Origin: Bacteroidales bacterium
GTDB taxonomy: Bacteria; Bacteroidota; Bacteroidia; Bacteroidales; Muribaculaceae
DNA length: 64,000 nt
Assembly: GCA_014800845.1 (NCBI GenBank)
Contig: JAAVFJ010000017.1
Span: 29,511-93,510 of the forward strand
Reading direction: 5' to 3'
Made by a program: the position numbers and the translations under genes. The notes under the pieces are model-generated. The model searched no databases. It was not told where the DNA came from and saw only the letters and a program-made list of their open reading frames with translations. This document shows positions 42,975 to 51,865 of the stretch, in pieces (positions within the stretch are counted from its first letter, which is position 1; each line of letters begins with the position of its first letter).

Positions 42975-43985
42975 TCAGGAGAGCGGCGAGTAAAGCACAT
43001 CCCAATAACCCGATTTGTTGCTGCCGATGCGTTCAATCCATCCGGCAGCTTTCATTTTAGCCATAATCTTCTTGATTCCGTTTTCAGATAGCCCCGTGCT
43101 CTCAGAGAGCTCAGCGCGCGTCATGCGCGGCTTCCGGGATAAGAGTATCAAGATGTCAAGCTCAGATTTATTGGGTACTTTATTGGGTACTTTATTGGGT
43201 ACTTTATTGGGTACTTTATTGGGTACCTCTTCTTTTATATTTCCATTGAGAGTCTTGAGAATCTCATTAAGCATAAAGTCAATAAATGGTCCCGATTGCC
43301 CCTCCTTTGTAGATTGAGCTATGGCGTCGTAATATTCCATCTGATTGGCGAAGACCATGTTTTCAATAGGCAGAAATTCGAAGAGGGGATTCAGAAGCCC
43401 CAATATCAAGGACTGCCATAATCTCCCCATGCGTCCGTTCCCATCTGAAAACGGGTGGATAAACTCAAACTCGTAATGGAACACGCAGGAGCGAATAAGA
43501 AGATGATCCTTGGCATTTTTAAGCCACGAGAACAGATCGCCCATAAGCTCCGGCACACGCTGGGGTGGGGGAGCCATGTGAACGAGACCATATTGCCCGA
43601 ACACCCCTACGCCGCCGCTGCGGTAGCGCCCCGCGTCCTCGGCAAGCGCTTCCATCATGATGCTGTGAGCCCTCTTTAAATCCTTCTCGGAAAAGGGATT
43701 AAGCTCCGAAAAGATGTCATAAACCTTAATAGCGTTCTTTACCTCCTGAATTTGGCGCAGGGGAGCTATTACTGATTTACCATTGATAATATCCCTCACT
43801 TCATTCTCACTCAGTGTGTTACCCTCTATGGCGAGCGAGGAGTGGATAGTCTTTACCCTGTTGGCTTTGCGCAGCTTGAGAGCGTGGTCGGTTTCAGGCA
43901 GTATGTTATAGCGCTCCAGGAGTGCGGAAATTTCTGCTATCTTATTGATAGCAGAGGACGATATGATGAAAGGGGGTGGAGTCAT
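42975..43985 (-). CDS. Fic-domain protein (predicted AMP transferase) with C-terminal winged helix
   Basis: The product has 336 residues. The N-terminal helical region holds the inhibitory motif: 'SLAIEGN' at about residues 51-57 matches (S/T)xxxE(G/N), so it is a self-inhibited class II Fic. The catalytic loop 'HPFSDGNGRMGR' is intact at about 176-187. After the core come five in-frame copies of VPNK (about 255-274) and a winged-helix domain ('MTRAELSESTGLSENGIKKIMAKM', about 289-312). Fic enzymes usually AMPylate Ser, Thr or Tyr on target proteins. The DNA-binding domain suggests autoregulation or targeting of DNA-associated proteins (inference). It stands alone on the minus strand. Confidence 0.92.
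   Translation of the reverse strand: MTPPPFIISSSAINKIAEISALLERYNILPETDHALKLRKANRVKTIHSSLAIEGNTLSENEVRDIINGKSVIAPLRQIQEVKNAIKVYDIFSELNPFSEKDLKRAHSIMMEALAEDAGRYRSGGVGVFGQYGLVHMAPPPQRVPELMGDLFSWLKNAKDHLLIRSCVFHYEFEFIHPFSDGNGRMGRLWQSLILGLLNPLFEFLPIENMVFANQMEYYDAIAQSTKEGQSGPFIDFMLNEILKTLNGNIKEEVPNKVPNKVPNKVPNKVPNKSELDILILLSRKPRMTRAELSESTGLSENGIKKIMAKMKAAGWIERIGSNKSGYWDVLYSPLS
43167..43226 (-). repeat. Five 12-bp tandem repeats inside the Fic gene
   Basis: TTTATTGGGTAC is repeated exactly five times. Because the unit is 12 bp, gain or loss changes the linker by four residues (VPNK) without shifting frame. The perfect identity implies recent slippage. Confidence 0.9.
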
Positions 43986-44065
43986 GCCTGATTGTCAATG
44001 AGGGTAAAAAAGCGTTCTTGTCTACTACTGCAAAATTCGGAAAAAAACTTTGATCTCGCAAATAA

Positions 44066-44216
44066 GTAAGTGTCAAAAATTAATGAACATATAAGGCGCA
44101 GTTATTTTCGAGGCGATTTCGCCGCGGAGCGAAGGAGCATAGCGAGCTATGCAACTGAGCGACAAGGTGAAAGCGGCCGAAAAGAACAAGAATTATATGT
44201 TCAAGATATAACACTT
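44066..44216. mobile_element. Structured MITE-like element of about 150 bp
   Basis: The ends are nested inverted repeats: TAAGTGT (44066-44072) with ACACTTA (44210-44216), and TGAACATATAA (44083-44093) with TTATATGTTCA (44192-44202). Internal hairpins include GGCGATTTCGCC (44111-44122) and GCATAGC-GA-GCTATGC (44136-44151). The GC-rich core is unlike the AT-rich flanks. No open frame is present. It resembles a non-autonomous mobile element or a REP-like repeat. I believe similar sequences are dispersed in Bacteroidales but cannot verify it here. Confidence 0.55.
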
Positions 44217-44283
44217 AACTATGAATTTGATATCGTTTAATTTTGATACTTTCTTATAAGGTGAAAATAGAGGTAGCAAGCGT

Positions 44284-44329
44284 ATAAAAAACGGGAGTGA
44301 CCCGCTCTTGCGGACAAGGGCGGGTCACT
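44284..44329 (-). terminator. Terminator of fba
   Basis: On the minus strand AGTGACCCGC (44329-44320) pairs with GCGGGTCACT (44305-44296), followed by CCCGTTTTTTATA. It lies 22 nt after the fba stop. Confidence 0.85.
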
Positions 44330-44351
44330 TGGTTTTATCGGGTGTCAGAGA

Positions 44352-45350
44352 TTACTCTGCTTTGCCGTCAGAACCGAGCACGTTGATGATTTTGTGCTTG
44401 TAGAGCTTCTCCATCTCGTCGCGAGCGGGGCCGAGGTACTTACGGGGATCGAATTCACCGGGCTTCTCGTTGAAGATTTTGCGGATAGCAGCGGTCATGG
44501 CCAGACGTGAGTCAGAGTCGATGTTGATTTTGCAAACAGCGCTCTTGGCAGCCTTGCGGAGCTCCTCTTCGGGGATACCGATTGCGTCGGGGAGCTTGCC
44601 ACCGTTGGCGTTGATGATGTCAACATACTCCTGGGGCACAGAGCTTGAGCCGTGGAGCACGATGGGGAAACCGGGGAGCTTCTCCATAACAGCGTCGAGC
44701 ACGTCGAAAGCCAAGGGAGGGGGCACGAGCTTGCCGTCGGCGTTGCGAGTGCACTGCTCGGGAGTGAATTTGTAAGCGCCGTGGCTGGTGCCGATAGAGA
44801 TAGCGAGAGAGTCGCAACCGGTGCGGGTAGCGAAGTCGATAACCTCTTCGGGGTCAGTGTAGGTGTGGTGGTCAGAGCTTACCTCATCTTCCACGCCGGC
44901 GAGCACGCCGAGCTCACCCTCTACAGTCACGTCAAACTGGTGAGCGTAGTCCACTACTTTCTTGGTGAGGGCTACGTTCTCCTCGTAGGGGAGGTGAGAA
45001 CCGTCGATCATCACGCTTGAGAAGCCTGAGTCGATGCAGCTCTTGCAGAGCTCGAAGCTGTCACCGTGGTCGAGGTGAAGCACAATCTGGGGATGCTCCC
45101 AGCCGAGCTCCTTAGCATACTCTACAGCACCCTCAGCCATGTAGCGGAGCAGGGTAGAGTTAGCATAGTTACGAGCACCCTTTGAAACCTGAAGGATAAC
45201 GGGGCTCTTGGTTTCAGCAGCAGCCTTGATGATAGCCTGAAGCTGCTCCATGTTGTTGAAGTTGAAAGCGGGGATAGCATAGCCGCCTTCGATGGCCTTC
45301 TTGAACATTTCGCGAGTGTTCACGAGGCCTAAGTCCTTATAATTTACCAT
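44352..45350 (-). CDS. fba: Class II fructose-bisphosphate aldolase
   Basis: The product has 332 residues. The zinc site and catalytic residues of class II aldolases are visible: 'QIVLHLDHGDSFELCKSCIDSGFSSVMIDGSHLPYEEN' (about 88-125; His of LDHGD, catalytic Asp), 'EGELG' near 143, 'SIGTSHGAYKF' (His at about 193), and 'PIVLHGSSSVP' (His at about 232). It cleaves fructose-1,6-bisphosphate in glycolysis and works in reverse in gluconeogenesis. The gene is monocistronic, with a terminator directly downstream. A TAACTTTA box about 35 nt upstream of the ATG may be its -7 element. Confidence 0.96.
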   Translation of the reverse strand: MVNYKDLGLVNTREMFKKAIEGGYAIPAFNFNNMEQLQAIIKAAAETKSPVILQVSKGARNYANSTLLRYMAEGAVEYAKELGWEHPQIVLHLDHGDSFELCKSCIDSGFSSVMIDGSHLPYEENVALTKKVVDYAHQFDVTVEGELGVLAGVEDEVSSDHHTYTDPEEVIDFATRTGCDSLAISIGTSHGAYKFTPEQCTRNADGKLVPPPLAFDVLDAVMEKLPGFPIVLHGSSSVPQEYVDIINANGGKLPDAIGIPEEELRKAAKSAVCKINIDSDSRLAMTAAIRKIFNEKPGEFDPRKYLGPARDEMEKLYKHKIINVLGSDGKAE

Positions 45351-45420
45351 AGTAAAACTTGGGTTAAGAGATTTTTTCTGCTAAAGTTAAGAACGAATTC
45401 TTTCCGAGCGCGAAGTTAAC

Positions 45421-45455
45421 AAAAAATCGGCGAATGAGCAAACTCTGCGCCGATT
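45421..45455 (-). terminator. Terminator of the RiPP export operon
   Basis: On the minus strand AATCGGCG (45455-45448) pairs with CGCCGATT (45432-45425), followed by a T-run. It lies about 93 nt after the ABC transporter stop and upstream of the fba promoter region. Confidence 0.8.
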
Positions 45456-45547
45456 ATTCTGCACTAATCGCCAAACTCCCGACCGCTCACGGCTCTTCGC
45501 CGGATGAGAGGGTCAGGACCATCGGCTCCGAAACGTCGGCTTTCCCA

Positions 45548-47707
45548 CTACATCTGTGACTTAATCAGCTGATAATAAACTCCCTGAGCTGCCAATAGCT
45601 CCCCGTGGGTGCCGCTCTCCGCAACTACGCCATCTTTCAGGACTATGATTTTGTCGGCATTTTTAATAGTGGATAGCCGGTGAGCCGATATAATCAGGGT
45701 TTTGCCCCTCTGATACTTCTGAATGTTTTTGGAGATAAGACTTTCATTCATAGCATCTAACGAGGAAGTGGCCTCATCTAAAATCAGCAAATCCGGCTGC
45801 TGATATAAGGCTCGCGCTATCAGCAGTCTTTGCTTCTGCCCGCCGCTGACATCAATGCCGAGATTGCCTATGATTGTCTCCAACCCGAAGGGGAGTCCCT
45901 CGACAAAATCTCTCAGTCCCACCATCTCGAGACACTCCTTAGCCTTTTCTCTACTCGGATTTAAATCCGATAGGGCAACATTAGCTAAAATTGTGTCGCT
46001 GAAAAGTATGCCATCCTGCATTACAATGCCTATTTTATCGCGCCACGCTTCTAAATTGGCCCTCTCCACAGGTATAGACCCATAGAAAGCATTACCCTCC
46101 ACGGGTTTATACATGCCCAGGATTAATTTCAGCAGAGTAGTTTTGCCGCAACCGCTTTCGCCCACAATGGCCGTAACCTTGCCGGCTTCAATGGTGATTG
46201 ACAGATTCTTTAAAATGAATTCAGAGGTAGGGAAATACCTGAACGAGCAGTTCACAAACTCCACCGACATTTCCCTGCTTTCCGTCTCGCCGGTCTTTTC
46301 GGGCTTCATGTTCAGAATCGAGTCGACGCGCTCAAAAGAAAATTTGGCATCCTGAGATTGAGACACAAGCGTGAGAATAGAGTTAAACGGACCGCTCAAT
46401 CTGCCGATTATAAACCCCACGGCAAGCATCTCGCCCACCGTAAGATTGGATTTTATAACAAGAACCGAGGTCAACACCGTCAATAAGATGTCCTTAATGC
46501 CGGATATAAAACTCTGGCCGCTTGTGCAGATAGTAAGCAATTTAGTGGTGCGCAGGCCTAACTCCAACACACCGTCCTGAATCTTTGTCCAGCGTGTCAG
46601 CACCACATTCTGACTTCCTGAGCACTTTATGTCCTTAATGCCATAGATACACTCGTTAATCATGTTCCTATTCTTCGACGATAAGCAAAACGAAGAATTA
46701 TCCAGTCTCTTTCGCTTCGTTACAAAGATGCAATTCCAAGTTATCTCAATAGCGAAAAAGAACATGAAGCACAGATAGAGCAGGGCATTGTAATAGATGA
46801 AAATGGCGGTCAAGACTATCAGATTCAGCACAAGCGGAAGAATAGTCCGCGGAATCTGCATGATAAACCCCCGCAACCTGTCCTGATCATCTAACTTCTG
46901 AATCAGGTCGCCGGAATTATTCTTGTCAAAGAATGACAGGGAGAACGAAAACAACTTTGACAAGTATTCATGCGCCATTTCATAATTCAGCTTCCAGCCT
47001 AACCGCGATGTCACCAGACTAATCACACCATTAGACACTAAATTGCCGGCCAGAATGCACACCTGAAACATAGCAATCATCAGAATTATGTGTATATTCT
47101 TCTGCGAAATACCCGAATCAAATGAGGTCTGAAGCAGGAAAGGCATCAGAAAATCCGCAATCAGACAGATCACCGAAAGGAGCCCTATGCTCAGCACCCT
47201 TTTTCTGTGCTTCTTAAGAATCGAATAGACCTTGCCAAGCAGCCTTCGGGTGGTATTGTCGCGCGGCTCCTTAATCTTGTCAAACTCCTCGTTAGGCTCA
47301 GAGAGAATCACCACACCCGTGTTGTCGCGATACTCCCAGTTCCGATATAATTCCTCCTCAGAGACGGTAGACTTGCCCACATAAGGGTCAGCTATGCAGT
47401 ATCTGTCCTTTTCTACATTACGATTGTAGATAATCACATAATGCTTCTTCTCCCAAAACAGAATAGCCGGTAAGGGGGCCGACTTAATATACTGCATTGG
47501 GATAGACACCGCTTCACAATCGAACCCCGTGCTATTTAGCAGACGCTTTAAGCACTTGAGCGAGAGCCCCTCTTTGGAGTAATCGGCTTTTTCCTTTAAG
47601 TAATTTAAAGTAAACCGTTTGCCGTAGTGATTAGCCAACATTTGCACACAGGCAAACCCGCAATCCGAATAATCGTGTTGCTTGAAAACCTTAAAGGACC
47701 TGCTCAT
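45548..47707 (-). CDS. Peptidase-containing ABC transporter (C39) for GG-leader peptides
   Basis: The product has 719 residues. The N-terminal C39 peptidase has its triad: Cys16 in 'QHDYSDCGFACVQML', His89 in 'EKKHYVII' and Asp107 in 'IADPYVG'. Six membrane helices follow at about 165-440. The ABC domain has Walker A 'VGESGCGKTTLLKLILG', signature 'VSGGQKQRL' and Walker B 'LLILDEATSSLD'. Such transporters cut after the double glycine of a leader and export the core peptide. The two GG-leader precursors at 51330-52111 are the obvious substrates. It follows the outer-membrane protein gene by 3 nt. Confidence 0.96.
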   Translation of the reverse strand: MSRSFKVFKQHDYSDCGFACVQMLANHYGKRFTLNYLKEKADYSKEGLSLKCLKRLLNSTGFDCEAVSIPMQYIKSAPLPAILFWEKKHYVIIYNRNVEKDRYCIADPYVGKSTVSEEELYRNWEYRDNTGVVILSEPNEEFDKIKEPRDNTTRRLLGKVYSILKKHRKRVLSIGLLSVICLIADFLMPFLLQTSFDSGISQKNIHIILMIAMFQVCILAGNLVSNGVISLVTSRLGWKLNYEMAHEYLSKLFSFSLSFFDKNNSGDLIQKLDDQDRLRGFIMQIPRTILPLVLNLIVLTAIFIYYNALLYLCFMFFFAIEITWNCIFVTKRKRLDNSSFCLSSKNRNMINECIYGIKDIKCSGSQNVVLTRWTKIQDGVLELGLRTTKLLTICTSGQSFISGIKDILLTVLTSVLVIKSNLTVGEMLAVGFIIGRLSGPFNSILTLVSQSQDAKFSFERVDSILNMKPEKTGETESREMSVEFVNCSFRYFPTSEFILKNLSITIEAGKVTAIVGESGCGKTTLLKLILGMYKPVEGNAFYGSIPVERANLEAWRDKIGIVMQDGILFSDTILANVALSDLNPSREKAKECLEMVGLRDFVEGLPFGLETIIGNLGIDVSGGQKQRLLIARALYQQPDLLILDEATSSLDAMNESLISKNIQKYQRGKTLIISAHRLSTIKNADKIIVLKDGVVAESGTHGELLAAQGVYYQLIKSQM

Positions 47708-47710
47708 GGC

Positions 47711-49804
47711 TTAGTTGGAACCTAAGATAGAGGAATCAATATTTGAGATACTCTGTATGTCAATATCTGGAGAAACCTTTTTGCCGTAATCAAAGTAATA
47801 GGTTACGTTGATACTAACATGTCGACCTCTATCCCATTGTAATCTTTGGTCGTGATACGGGCCATTGCTAGAATATGTTTGAGAAAAACGATGTTTTGAG
47901 AAGATATTGTTTAGTGTAAGGCCGCAGATTAACCTGCCATTACCGTAGGATACTCCCATCCAATATTGCCAACCTGATTTACCTACACCTGTTCCCCCAT
48001 TGATAGGGTATTTCTCTGGTCCATATGTAGCAATGTCTATGGAGAAATCTGAAACATACCAGTCTGCTGATATTTGAGGACGCACTCTGCTAATATGATG
48101 CCCATTCAGTAAACGGTGGAATTGATAATCTACATCCGTTCTCAGTTGGACAGATCCATTAAATAGCTTGAAGATAAAACCCGAAAAGGAACCTATTGTA
48201 TTTATAGTTTTGCCGTTTATGTAGGACCCGATTATGCCATCGTATTCTGTACCTCCTGACCTATATGCTATGTACGACCTATTGGAGTCCATTGAGGCAT
48301 TGACATTAGCATTAAAGCCCAACCAAGACAAAGGCATCCACGAGAAACTAAGATCTCCTGACAAGTAATTGCTCGTTTTAAGCTCCGGATTGCCCTCAAT
48401 CCATTTAAGTTCTGTCTGGCGAATGATTAAGTCATTGCAATCGGATGCTCCGGGAGATGAGATAGAATAAAACACTTGTGCTGAAAGCATGGACTTAGCA
48501 TGCGTGTTAATTTGAAAGTTTCCGGAAATCCCAGGAAGAAGATCTGTCTGGTTGTAAATGCTATTGATACCTCTGTGATATATTGCAAGTTGAGGAGAAA
48601 TGTTAAATCTTATCTTGGGGGATAAATTAAAAATGCTTTGCGCTGCAAAAGTCGTATTATTGAGCGACATATTTTGGATGGATGATACTGATCCGTCATA
48701 GAAAGTCTTGTGATGCTCGTAGTTGTTTTGAATTGAAAATCCAAGTATGATTTTTTGTGTTAATTGAATATTGCTACGAACATTTAATTTAACTTTCCAT
48801 GCATTTTCCCGGGCGTAGTTATCAATCGGAGACTCTCCAAACTCATTGTAGGATGTTTGATGATTAAAATGAGAATATCCTGTGGACCAGTTAGCCCAAA
48901 GAATCCATTTTGGGGAGAATTTCATAGCATAGTCTCCGTTGACATCAACAGCGGATTGCCTTGATTGAAAGTTTGAGAGGGAATGTCCTGATGAAATTAT
49001 TGATGGTGAATATGTAACGTTGCCGACATCATTAGAATTTGGATTCTGATTCCAACCGAAGGAGATTCCGTGGGTTGCAATGAATTTTTCAGAACGATAA
49101 CGGGCATTTAATGCTGAAGAAAAATCATTGCTTCTGCTTACGGAGCGGGCTTCGTCTTCACGTGTAATCAAATTATAAAAATTACCGTTATACCATACAT
49201 CATCAAAAGTTTCTATAGCATCGTAATGTGAAAGGTGGTCTCGTGAATATCCGGCTTTGACTGTTGCGTTATAAGTCATTTTCTTGTATACAAACTTAGA
49301 GGAGAGCCTGTAGGTACCATCATTAGGAAACGTCTGGTCACCATTTAATTTAGTAAGGCCTCCTGCAATATACTCCTTCATTATGATGTTTAAGACATTT
49401 CTTTGACCGCGAAATTTGGTATCATCGGGGTTGGGATAAAATTCTACTCTAAGTACATTATTTGCCCAAAAGGTTTCCCGATCAACATTGTCAACAGGCA
49501 CTCCATTTATATAAAATGCAACAGATTCGCCCGAGGTTGTTGTGACTTTCTTGTCTTTCACTATCAGCATTGGTGCGTTCATTATCCTAATCATTGACTC
49601 CATATCTTTTGCGAGGCGCTTGGCTTGACGAGTTGGAATGAACACAGCTTTGCCATTTTCTATCCATTGGTTTTCCCCTTTTACTACTATCTCTTCAAGC
49701 TGCGTGGTTTTTACTGAGTCGGTGCTTTCGGTGTTTGAAGCCTTTGTAGTAATAGCGCAGAACGGCAATAGACCCAGTATGCTGTATTTGTAGATTGTGT
49801 TCAT
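47711..49804 (-). CDS. TonB-dependent-receptor-like outer membrane protein of the RiPP cluster
   Basis: The product has 697 residues. A signal peptide (about 1-22) is followed by a TonB-box-like 'LEEIVVKG' (about 36-43) and a short plug-like domain ('SVAFYINGVPVDN', 'VLRVEFYPNPDDTKFRGQRNVLNIIMKEY', about 93-146). The rest is barrel with alternating aromatic strands. It sits 12 nt after the maturase and 3 nt before the exporter, so it belongs to the peptide system. It may carry the mature peptide across the outer membrane or act as its receptor. The export idea is inference, since this family normally imports. Confidence 0.85.
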   Translation of the reverse strand: MNTIYKYSILGLLPFCAITTKASNTESTDSVKTTQLEEIVVKGENQWIENGKAVFIPTRQAKRLAKDMESMIRIMNAPMLIVKDKKVTTTSGESVAFYINGVPVDNVDRETFWANNVLRVEFYPNPDDTKFRGQRNVLNIIMKEYIAGGLTKLNGDQTFPNDGTYRLSSKFVYKKMTYNATVKAGYSRDHLSHYDAIETFDDVWYNGNFYNLITREDEARSVSRSNDFSSALNARYRSEKFIATHGISFGWNQNPNSNDVGNVTYSPSIISSGHSLSNFQSRQSAVDVNGDYAMKFSPKWILWANWSTGYSHFNHQTSYNEFGESPIDNYARENAWKVKLNVRSNIQLTQKIILGFSIQNNYEHHKTFYDGSVSSIQNMSLNNTTFAAQSIFNLSPKIRFNISPQLAIYHRGINSIYNQTDLLPGISGNFQINTHAKSMLSAQVFYSISSPGASDCNDLIIRQTELKWIEGNPELKTSNYLSGDLSFSWMPLSWLGFNANVNASMDSNRSYIAYRSGGTEYDGIIGSYINGKTINTIGSFSGFIFKLFNGSVQLRTDVDYQFHRLLNGHHISRVRPQISADWYVSDFSIDIATYGPEKYPINGGTGVGKSGWQYWMGVSYGNGRLICGLTLNNIFSKHRFSQTYSSNGPYHDQRLQWDRGRHVSINVTYYFDYGKKVSPDIDIQSISNIDSSILGSN

Positions 49805-49816
49805 AGGCTGTTGGCT

Positions 49817-51115
49817 TTAGCGGTTCAAAAAATATTCTTCAAATCTCTCAAGAATCAAATCATCAATTTCTTTGTCGGTAAATCCGACATTGCAGAAATC
49901 ATGACTGAGTCCTTCTATTGTCTTTTGATGGCAACCACCTCCGCAGAGTGGAGCTATCCGGCATTTAGTGCAGATCTCTTTTGTTAGTTTTAGGCTGTTT
50001 CTGTTTGGAAAGAGTGAATTAGTCCACTCAACTTTGCCATCTTCTAACAATCGGCCCTTTCGGTTCTCTTTAGTGAAATCGCGAGCCGTGTATGCAAATA
50101 CGTCGCCGTTATAATTAATGAGAACCTCGTTGGTTTTATCTGCATAACAAGACTCGCGAATATAATTGACTAACTTATTGTTAGCAACATTGAGTCCCAT
50201 ATTGCGTAAATCATTACGATAGCTTTTTATGGATTCATCAATGCGTAGTTTTTCATCTTCGCTTGGCTTATCTTGCCAAACCTTTTGCAAATCAAATCGT
50301 AAATATTCCGGTTTGGTAATTGTTTGCTTCTTGAAGTCATTGATGATTTCGCTGATGCTTTTAACATTCTTTTGGGTGTAATTGATTCGTGTTACTACAT
50401 AGATACCGGCATTAACCAAATTGCAAATATTAGTTACAATTCTGTCATAGGTCGGTACGCCTCCCTTTTCGAATCTGACTTTATCGTGGAGGTCCTTGCC
50501 CCCGTCAAGCGTTATTTGAAATGCGCAATCAAACTCTTTCAAGAAGTTAATGATCTCATCATTAATTTTTACTCCATTTGAGGTGAATTGCACGTGTAAT
50601 TTAAGCCCCGTTTCGTTACAACGATTTCTGAGCCAATCAAGAAGCTTGTGAACCACACTGTCGAAAGCAAGTAAGGGTTCTCCTCCAAAAAAGGAAATAT
50701 AGATAAATGAAAGCTCCGGGTTTTCGCTTATTCTGCTATTGACCAGGGATTTAACGGAGTCTAACAATGATTCCGTCATAGCAACTCCATGCACATGATT
50801 TTCGTAGCAATACCAACAATGCAAATTACAATCAAGCGTGGGATTTACGATAAGATGAAAGAAAGAAGTGTCGTTATCGATTTTGGTAATTTCATTCTTC
50901 AGCTGCTCCACCTCATCCTTATCCGTGCTAACAAGCGCATCAATCTCTTTCAACTGCTTCTTGACATCATCTGATAAACCATCAAAATTTTCACCTTTCA
51001 ATGCGTCTAAAATTTCCAAGTCATAGACCGCAAGAAATTTATCAGACAGAGAATTGTAAATCAACCCTGTTGACTCTCCAATTTGAAGATATGAATTCCA
51101 ATTACTTAATTTCAT
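49817..51115 (-). CDS. Radical SAM/SPASM peptide maturase
   Basis: I start at the ATG at 51115 (MKLSNWNSYL), giving about 432 residues. An upstream TTG at 51163 would add 16 residues and overlap a -7-like TACTTTTG. The radical SAM cluster motif CxxxCxxC is 'CNLHCWYC' at about residues 96-103. 'SFFGGEPLL' (GGEP motif) lies near 157. The C-terminal SPASM region has 'CTKCRIAPLCGGGCHQ' plus flanking cysteines for auxiliary clusters. The first 85 residues could bind the leader. Enzymes of this type form thioether, C-C or other crosslinks in Cys-rich peptides. It stands between the precursors and the export genes. Confidence 0.93.
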   Translation of the reverse strand: MKLSNWNSYLQIGESTGLIYNSLSDKFLAVYDLEILDALKGENFDGLSDDVKKQLKEIDALVSTDKDEVEQLKNEITKIDNDTSFFHLIVNPTLDCNLHCWYCYENHVHGVAMTESLLDSVKSLVNSRISENPELSFIYISFFGGEPLLAFDSVVHKLLDWLRNRCNETGLKLHVQFTSNGVKINDEIINFLKEFDCAFQITLDGGKDLHDKVRFEKGGVPTYDRIVTNICNLVNAGIYVVTRINYTQKNVKSISEIINDFKKQTITKPEYLRFDLQKVWQDKPSEDEKLRIDESIKSYRNDLRNMGLNVANNKLVNYIRESCYADKTNEVLINYNGDVFAYTARDFTKENRKGRLLEDGKVEWTNSLFPNRNSLKLTKEICTKCRIAPLCGGGCHQKTIEGLSHDFCNVGFTDKEIDDLILERFEEYFLNR

Positions 51116-51180
51116 GTTATATGTAGTGCTTAACTGCTTGATTATGGGATGCAAATCAAGCAAAAGTAAATAATATGATT

Positions 51181-51330
51181 ATAAATGAGGGTGCTGCAAA
51201 ACGCGTTTTTTGGTATGAGGGGGATGCCACTGGTATAGAGCAAACATAACGCACGGATTAGAAGATCTTCATGTCGAATGCATTTCCCTAAATTTTCATT
51301 GTCTATTTAAGTTGCAACACCCTCATTTAT
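51181..51330. mobile_element. Small TIR element (MITE-like), copy B
   Basis: The left end ATAAATGAGGGTGCTGCAA (51181-51199) and the reverse complement of the right end (51312-51330) differ at one of 19 positions. The inside 110 bp has no gene. The inner GAGGGTGTTGCAA core is shared with the element at 7966-8077. It separates the first precursor from the maturase, and its right end touches the precursor stop codon. Confidence 0.6.
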
Positions 51331-51617
51331 TACTTACAAGTGTCAGAGCTCATGTTTGTGGAGGGCGGTCGATATCCGTTCTCACAGCCGTTGCCATTTT
51401 GGGAGTTGTCGCACATAGATGTTGCATTTTTGCAGGTGCCTGTATTTTTTGAACCATTACAACCATTAAATGTTACGTTAGTACAGGAACCATTGTTTTT
51501 TGTAGTTAAAGTGCCATCGGGATTTTTTACTGCACCACCTACGAGTACGACATTTGACATGTCTTTTGCTTCGTTAATAGATTTGAGGAAGCTCTCAATT
51601 CTTGAGTTCTTATCCAT
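51330..51617 (-). CDS. RiPP precursor peptide 1, GG leader and Cys-rich core
   Basis: The product has 95 residues. The leader (residues 1-28) has 'SRIESFLKSINEAKDM' and ends in VVLVGG, a double-glycine site for the C39 exporter. The core of 67 residues is rich in Asn, Gly, Ser and Thr and carries six Cys spaced 7, 8, 6, 8 and 15 residues apart. Cys 1, 3, 4 and 5 are each followed by x-Asn. The leader is nearly identical to that of precursor 2. The tail after Cys5 is longer than in precursor 2 and ends at the TIR element. The mature activity is unknown; antimicrobial or signalling peptide is possible. Confidence 0.88.
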   Translation of the reverse strand: MDKNSRIESFLKSINEAKDMSNVVLVGGAVKNPDGTLTTKNNGSCTNVTFNGCNGSKNTGTCKNATSMCDNSQNGNGCENGYRPPSTNMSSDTCK

Positions 51618-51644
51618 AGTTTTAGTGTTTATTGGTTATCAGTG

Positions 51645-51675
51645 CAAAGATAAGTCAAAAATTTTGTTATTGCAA
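51645..51675 (-). promoter_or_regulatory. Promoter of RiPP precursor 1
   Basis: On the minus strand TTG (51675-51673) is followed after 20 nt by TATCTTTG (51652-51645), a full consensus match. The spacing and much of the spacer are the same as at the precursor 2 promoter. Confidence 0.8.
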
Positions 51676-51792
51676 ATATTTTTAGGAAAATTTTTCAAAA
51701 AAGGATTTTTAGAAGTGATCGGAGAGGTTTAGGTGCGAGTTTCCGAGTGAATTACGCCGGAGCCTCCTGAGCTGGGCTGTACACTATGGGCA

Positions 51793-51826
51793 CCGGGGAT
51801 GAAAGTGTATATTCTTTCATCCCCGG
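51793..51826 (-). other. Perfect 13-bp hairpin downstream of RiPP precursor 2
   Basis: CCGGGGATGAAAG (51793-51805) is the exact complement of CTTTCATCCCCGG (51814-51826), with an 8-nt loop. No T-run follows on either strand. It may stabilise the precursor mRNA end or act as an imperfect terminator, letting some transcription continue to precursor 1. Confidence 0.6.
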
Positions 51827-51865
51827 CTAATCAATAGTGTTCGCGTCTAATAGGGTAGGAGAAAT

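Larger units (their letters stand above)
43986..44351. other. Intergenic region between the Fic gene and fba
   Basis: These 366 bases hold the structured TIR element at 44066-44216 and the fba terminator at 44284-44329. The part upstream of the Fic gene (43986-44060) contains no promoter that matches the consensus. No gene is seen. Confidence 0.6.

Noticed and set aside
45456..45547. Possible small gene or RNA after the ABC transporter
   Set aside because: No start codon with coding potential, promoter or stable hairpin was found in this stretch.
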